NCBI RefSeq assembly: GCF_019443965.1
Contig: NZ_CP040814.1
Coordinates: 434,001-498,000 of the forward strand
Source: Salinibacterium sp. M195
GTDB lineage: Bacteria > Actinomycetota > Actinomycetes > Actinomycetales > Microbacteriaceae
DNA length: 64,000 bases
Direction: 5' to 3'
The notes under the pieces were generated by a model. The model saw only the letters and a program-made list of their open reading frames with translations, was not told the DNA's origin and did no database searches. Below, in pieces: positions 61,178-64,000 of the stretch. How positions within the stretch are numbered: the stretch's first letter is position 1; every line of letters starts with the position of its first letter. Position numbers and translations under genes: made by a program.

Positions 61178-62167
61178 CTAAGCGGGGACGCTTACGGCGA
61201 CGGCCTCTTCGGTCGTGGGCTGCACGGCGCTAGCGACGAGCTCGCGCGGCAGTGATGCGAGGTAGTGCTCCGCATCGAGAGCGGCAACGGTGCCGGAACC
61301 GGCGGCCGTTACTGCTTGACGGTAGGTGGGGTCGATAACATCGCCGGCGGCAAAGACGCCAGTGATGTTGGTGCGAGAGGAACGGCCATCCACAGCCACT
61401 GTTCCGTCGGCATTGATGTCGAGCTGACCGTGCACGAGGTGGGTGCGGGGGTCGGCGCCGATAGCGATGAACAGCCCGCTCACGTCGAGGTGCGAGGTGG
61501 CACCGGTGACAGTGTCGGTCAAGTCGACTCCGTCGACAAGCTCGGAACCGGTAATGCCGGTTACCGAAGAATTCCAGATGAACTCGATCTTGGGATCGCT
61601 GAACGCACGTTCCTGCATCGCCTTTGAGGCCCGCAATTCGTCCTTACGGTGAATGACATAAACCTTGTCGGCAAACTTCGTCAGGAACGTAGCCTCCTCC
61701 ATGGCGGAGTCGCCACCGCCGACAACCGCAATTGTCTTCTTGCGGAAGAAGAAGCCGTCGCAGGTAGCACACCAGGAGACTCCGTAGCCGCTAAGGCGTT
61801 CCTCATCTGGGAGTCCAAGCTTGCGATAGGCAGAACCGGTCGCAAAGACGACAGCGAGTGCTTCGTGCACTTCGCCGTTGCCGAGGGTGACTCTCTTGAT
61901 CTGCCCATCGAGCTGCAAGTCTGTGACATCGTCAAGAACGATCTCGGCACCGAACCGCTCAGCCTGCTTTTGCATTTCGACCATGAGGTCGGGGCCTTGG
62001 ATTCCTGCGGCGAAACCGGGGTAGTTCTCGATTTCGGTGGTCTTCATTAGCTCGCCACCTGCCTCGACTGAACTAGCAATCACCAGCGGCGCGAGGTTAG
62101 CGCGCGCCGCATAGATTGCAGCGGTATAGCCGGCTGGGCCGGATCCGATGATGATGAGTTGGCGCAC
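61178..62167 (-). CDS. trxB: Thioredoxin reductase
   Basis: A 329-residue FAD/NADPH enzyme that recycles thioredoxin. FAD motif GSGPAGYTAA, active-site CATC (C133, C136 in SWCATCDGFF), NADPH motif VVGGGDSAMEEA and the C-terminal GVFAAGDVIDPTYRQAVTAAGSG. Start taken at GTG 62167, 13 nt after an AAGGAG ribosome-binding site; the longer frame from 62209 lacks one. The trxB-trxA pair next to murJ is conserved. Confidence 0.95.
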   Translation of the reverse strand: MRQLIIIGSGPAGYTAAIYAARANLAPLVIASSVEAGGELMKTTEIENYPGFAAGIQGPDLMVEMQKQAERFGAEIVLDDVTDLQLDGQIKRVTLGNGEVHEALAVVFATGSAYRKLGLPDEERLSGYGVSWCATCDGFFFRKKTIAVVGGGDSAMEEATFLTKFADKVYVIHRKDELRASKAMQERAFSDPKIEFIWNSSVTGITGSELVDGVDLTDTVTGATSHLDVSGLFIAIGADPRTHLVHGQLDINADGTVAVDGRSSRTNITGVFAAGDVIDPTYRQAVTAAGSGTVAALDAEHYLASLPRELVASAVQPTTEEAVAVSVPA

Positions 62168-62337
62168 TTTTTCGTGTCTCCTTGGGATTGTGATTACCCG
62201 ATTCAACACATCCTAGCTACGGAGTATTCCGAGCGGCTGTGGCAGGCGGGCTAACCATAAAGAGTTGGCAGCCGAGACACTTTTAGTTCGCTTTCGCCCA
62301 CTAAGAAGCTGCGAGCGGCGAAGCAGGGCGCCGCTAT

Positions 62338-64000
62338 TTAGCGTCGAGTGAGTCGCGCCATGATCGGGCGCACGAAGGCGAAGAACTCATCGTTCTTCGT
62401 GAGAGCGAGCACCGCGGAATATACGGCGAGCATTGCTGTACCCGTGATGGCGATGGAAGCAAAGCCGCCTGCGAAGCCGGAGACGACGAACGAGCCCTCA
62501 CCGAATCCGCCCAGCAGCACCAGGATGCCGTAGCCGACTCCGGCCGCCGGAATCATGGCTGCAGCAAACCACAGGATGCGGCGCAGCAGCGGAAGCAGCT
62601 CGAAGCCAGGGACGCGTTTGCGGATCACGAAGAGCGCCACTGTGGTCTGGATCGTTCCGGAGATCGTAATCGCGGTCGCAAGGCCCATCGCAATTCGCTC
62701 CACGGGGAGCGTGGAGACGACCAGAGCACCGCAAATGTAGAGAACCACTTGGAAGCTCTGCAGGAAGAATGGAGTGCGGGTGTCTTCAAACGAATAGAAC
62801 ACGCGCTGAAGCACGTACATCATGCTGAACGGCACGAGCCCGATCAGGTAGATCATGAGCACACCGGCGAGCGACACAACTTGTTCGTGGTCGTTGGCGA
62901 AGAGGGCGCTGAACGGGAAGGCAACGACGATGAGGCCGATCGCGGCGAACACCAGCAACATCAGGATGGAGCGCAGCGCGCCCGAAACGTCGGTGCGCAT
63001 AGACACAAGGTCTTTGTCTCTTGCGTGGCCGCTCATCCGGGTGAAATAGGCCATGCCGATAGACACGGCGATCACGGAGTGCGGAAGCATGAAGATCAGC
63101 CACGCGGTGCCCATAGCGAAGACCGAGGGGCTGCCCGAAGCCTGCGAGGCTACGTTGGTTTCGACCACGGCGCCGATTTGGGTGACCAAGATCATGCCGA
63201 AGGTCCACGCAGCAGCTTTGCCGGCGTTGCCGAGGCCAACACCGCGCCATTGGAACTCGGGACGGTAGCGGAGGCCCGCCCGGTGCCAGAAATAGCCAAG
63301 CAGGGTTGCCTGCACGACGATGCCGAGAGTGGCACTGCCTGCGAGCACAGCAATCATTTCTGGATTCCACGCTGTGGACGGCAGACCGTCGGCGCTACCA
63401 AAGATGGACTGGAAGACGATCAAGCCGGTGACCATGACCACGTTGTTGGCGACAGGAGCCCACGTAAATGGTCCGAACTTGCCTCGAGCGTTCAACACCT
63501 CGCCGAGAAGCGAGTACAGCGCGTAGAACAGGATTTGAGGTAGGCACCAATACGCGAACGCTGTTGCTAGGGCGACCTCGTCGGGTCCGAACTTCGCCGT
63601 CGTCTGCGTGTAGAGGTCGACTAGGAGAGGCGCACTGAGAGTCGCCGCGACAGTCACGGCAACAAATATCACAATGCCGAGAGTGACAAGGCGATTGATG
63701 AACTTTTGGCCGCCGTCTTTATGCACGGCAGCGCGAACGATCTGAGGCACGATGACCGCGCTGAGCATTCCACCGGCCACAATCGCGTAAACACTCTTGG
63801 GTAGCTGATTGGCGATGGCGTACGCGTCTGCACCGGTGCCAATGACGCCGAGGGTTTGAGCGAGCAGAATTGCGCTCAGAAAGCCCAGTATGCGTGAGAC
63901 AAACGTTCCCGACGCCAATAGGGCGCTAGCTCGACCGATCGTCGACGCTGTCTGAGGGGGAAGGCTAACGGAGGCTTCAGGAACACCGGGTTCTGGCTCA
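62338..64000 (-). CDS. murJ: Lipid II flippase MurJ (5' end outside window)
   Basis: The C-terminal part of a MOP-superfamily flippase that moves lipid II across the membrane, with about fourteen helices expected. The visible opening GRASALLASGTFVSRILGFLSA is the MurJ N-terminus, and DAYAIANQLPKSVYAIVAGGMLSAVIVPQ carries the family's conserved positions. The frame stays open to the right edge without a stop, so the true start lies beyond 64000 and the TTG at 63918 is internal. No extra cytoplasmic pseudokinase domain, such as mycobacterial MviN carries, is visible at the C-terminus. Confidence 0.92.
   Translation of the reverse strand, partial: EPEPGVPEASVSLPPQTASTIGRASALLASGTFVSRILGFLSAILLAQTLGVIGTGADAYAIANQLPKSVYAIVAGGMLSAVIVPQIVRAAVHKDGGQKFINRLVTLGIVIFVAVTVAATLSAPLLVDLYTQTTAKFGPDEVALATAFAYWCLPQILFYALYSLLGEVLNARGKFGPFTWAPVANNVVMVTGLIVFQSIFGSADGLPSTAWNPEMIAVLAGSATLGIVVQATLLGYFWHRAGLRYRPEFQWRGVGLGNAGKAAAWTFGMILVTQIGAVVETNVASQASGSPSVFAMGTAWLIFMLPHSVIAVSIGMAYFTRMSGHARDKDLVSMRTDVSGALRSILMLLVFAAIGLIVVAFPFSALFANDHEQVVSLAGVLMIYLIGLVPFSMMYVLQRVFYSFEDTRTPFFLQSFQVVLYICGALVVSTLPVERIAMGLATAITISGTIQTTVALFVIRKRVPGFELLPLLRRILWFAAAMIPAAGVGYGILVLLGGFGEGSFVVSGFAGGFASIAITGTAMLAVYSAVLALTKNDEFFAFVRPIMARLTRR

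Noticed and set aside
62749..63543. 264-codon frame antisense to murJ
   Set aside because: Rich in His, Glu and Asp as expected for the complement of a membrane protein; no start signals.

Overview
This is a core-chromosome window from a high-G+C Gram-positive bacterium. Its gene order and codon use point to the actinobacterial family Microbacteriaceae (an inference from synteny and protein style; no 16S gene is present). The strongest evidence is the replication-origin neighbourhood: murJ-trxB-trxA, parB-parA-rsmG-jag-yidC-yidD-rnpA-rpmH, dnaA, dnaN-gnd-recF-DUF721-gyrB-gyrA-DUF3566 and tRNA-Ile/tRNA-Ala. Next to it lies the actinobacterial signalling and cell-wall operon fhaA-fhaB-pstP-rodA-pbpA-pknA-pknB.

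Positions 1-26000 form a large surface-polysaccharide locus. It has a Wzz-like co-polymerase with a degenerate kinase-like tail and a Wzy-like polymerase. A four-gene set resembles the bacillosamine pathway: 4,6-dehydratase, aminotransferase, initiating phosphoglycosyltransferase and acetyltransferase, each overlapping the next by 1-4 nt. There is also a sugar epimerase, several glycosyltransferases, a Wzx-like flippase, a UDP-sugar 6-dehydrogenase, a second O-antigen ligase/polymerase, RmlA and RmlC, and a Wzm/Wzt-type ABC exporter. Two export routes, flippase and ABC transporter, are therefore encoded together. The locus abuts a tRNA-Leu(CAG) gene.

Positions 26400-36100 hold a secreted M23 peptidase and the Ser/Thr kinase/FHA/PP2C/elongasome operon, in which nearly every junction overlaps by a few bases. 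Positions 36200-40250 hold an amidotransferase (TrpG/PabA type), a 52-residue membrane protein and a class E sortase in one overlapping run. CrgA, a rhomboid protease, a cyclophilin and an uncharacterised membrane-anchored protein follow.

Positions 40500-51900 are the gyrase/recF/dnaN/dnaA block, transcribed leftward from the origin. DnaA-box-like sites lie on both sides of dnaA. Positions 51700-56640 run rightward from rpmH to parB. Four perfect ParB-binding (parS) cores lie at 54051, 54761, 57209 and 57253, and a one-mismatch copy lies inside an SDR gene at 60097. A 692-nt gene-free stretch after parB carries fifteen 7-bp tandem repeats and two of the parS sites. The window ends with a D-Ala-D-Ala ligase-like gene, an aminotransferase, the SDR, trxA, trxB and the 3' part of murJ.

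I found no insertion sequence, prophage, CRISPR array or toxin-antitoxin module. The least conventional material is the fused, decayed glycosyltransferase paralogue with its coupled mini-ORF, the pseudokinase-tailed Wzz, the 7-bp repeat block and the placement of parS sites over translation starts.
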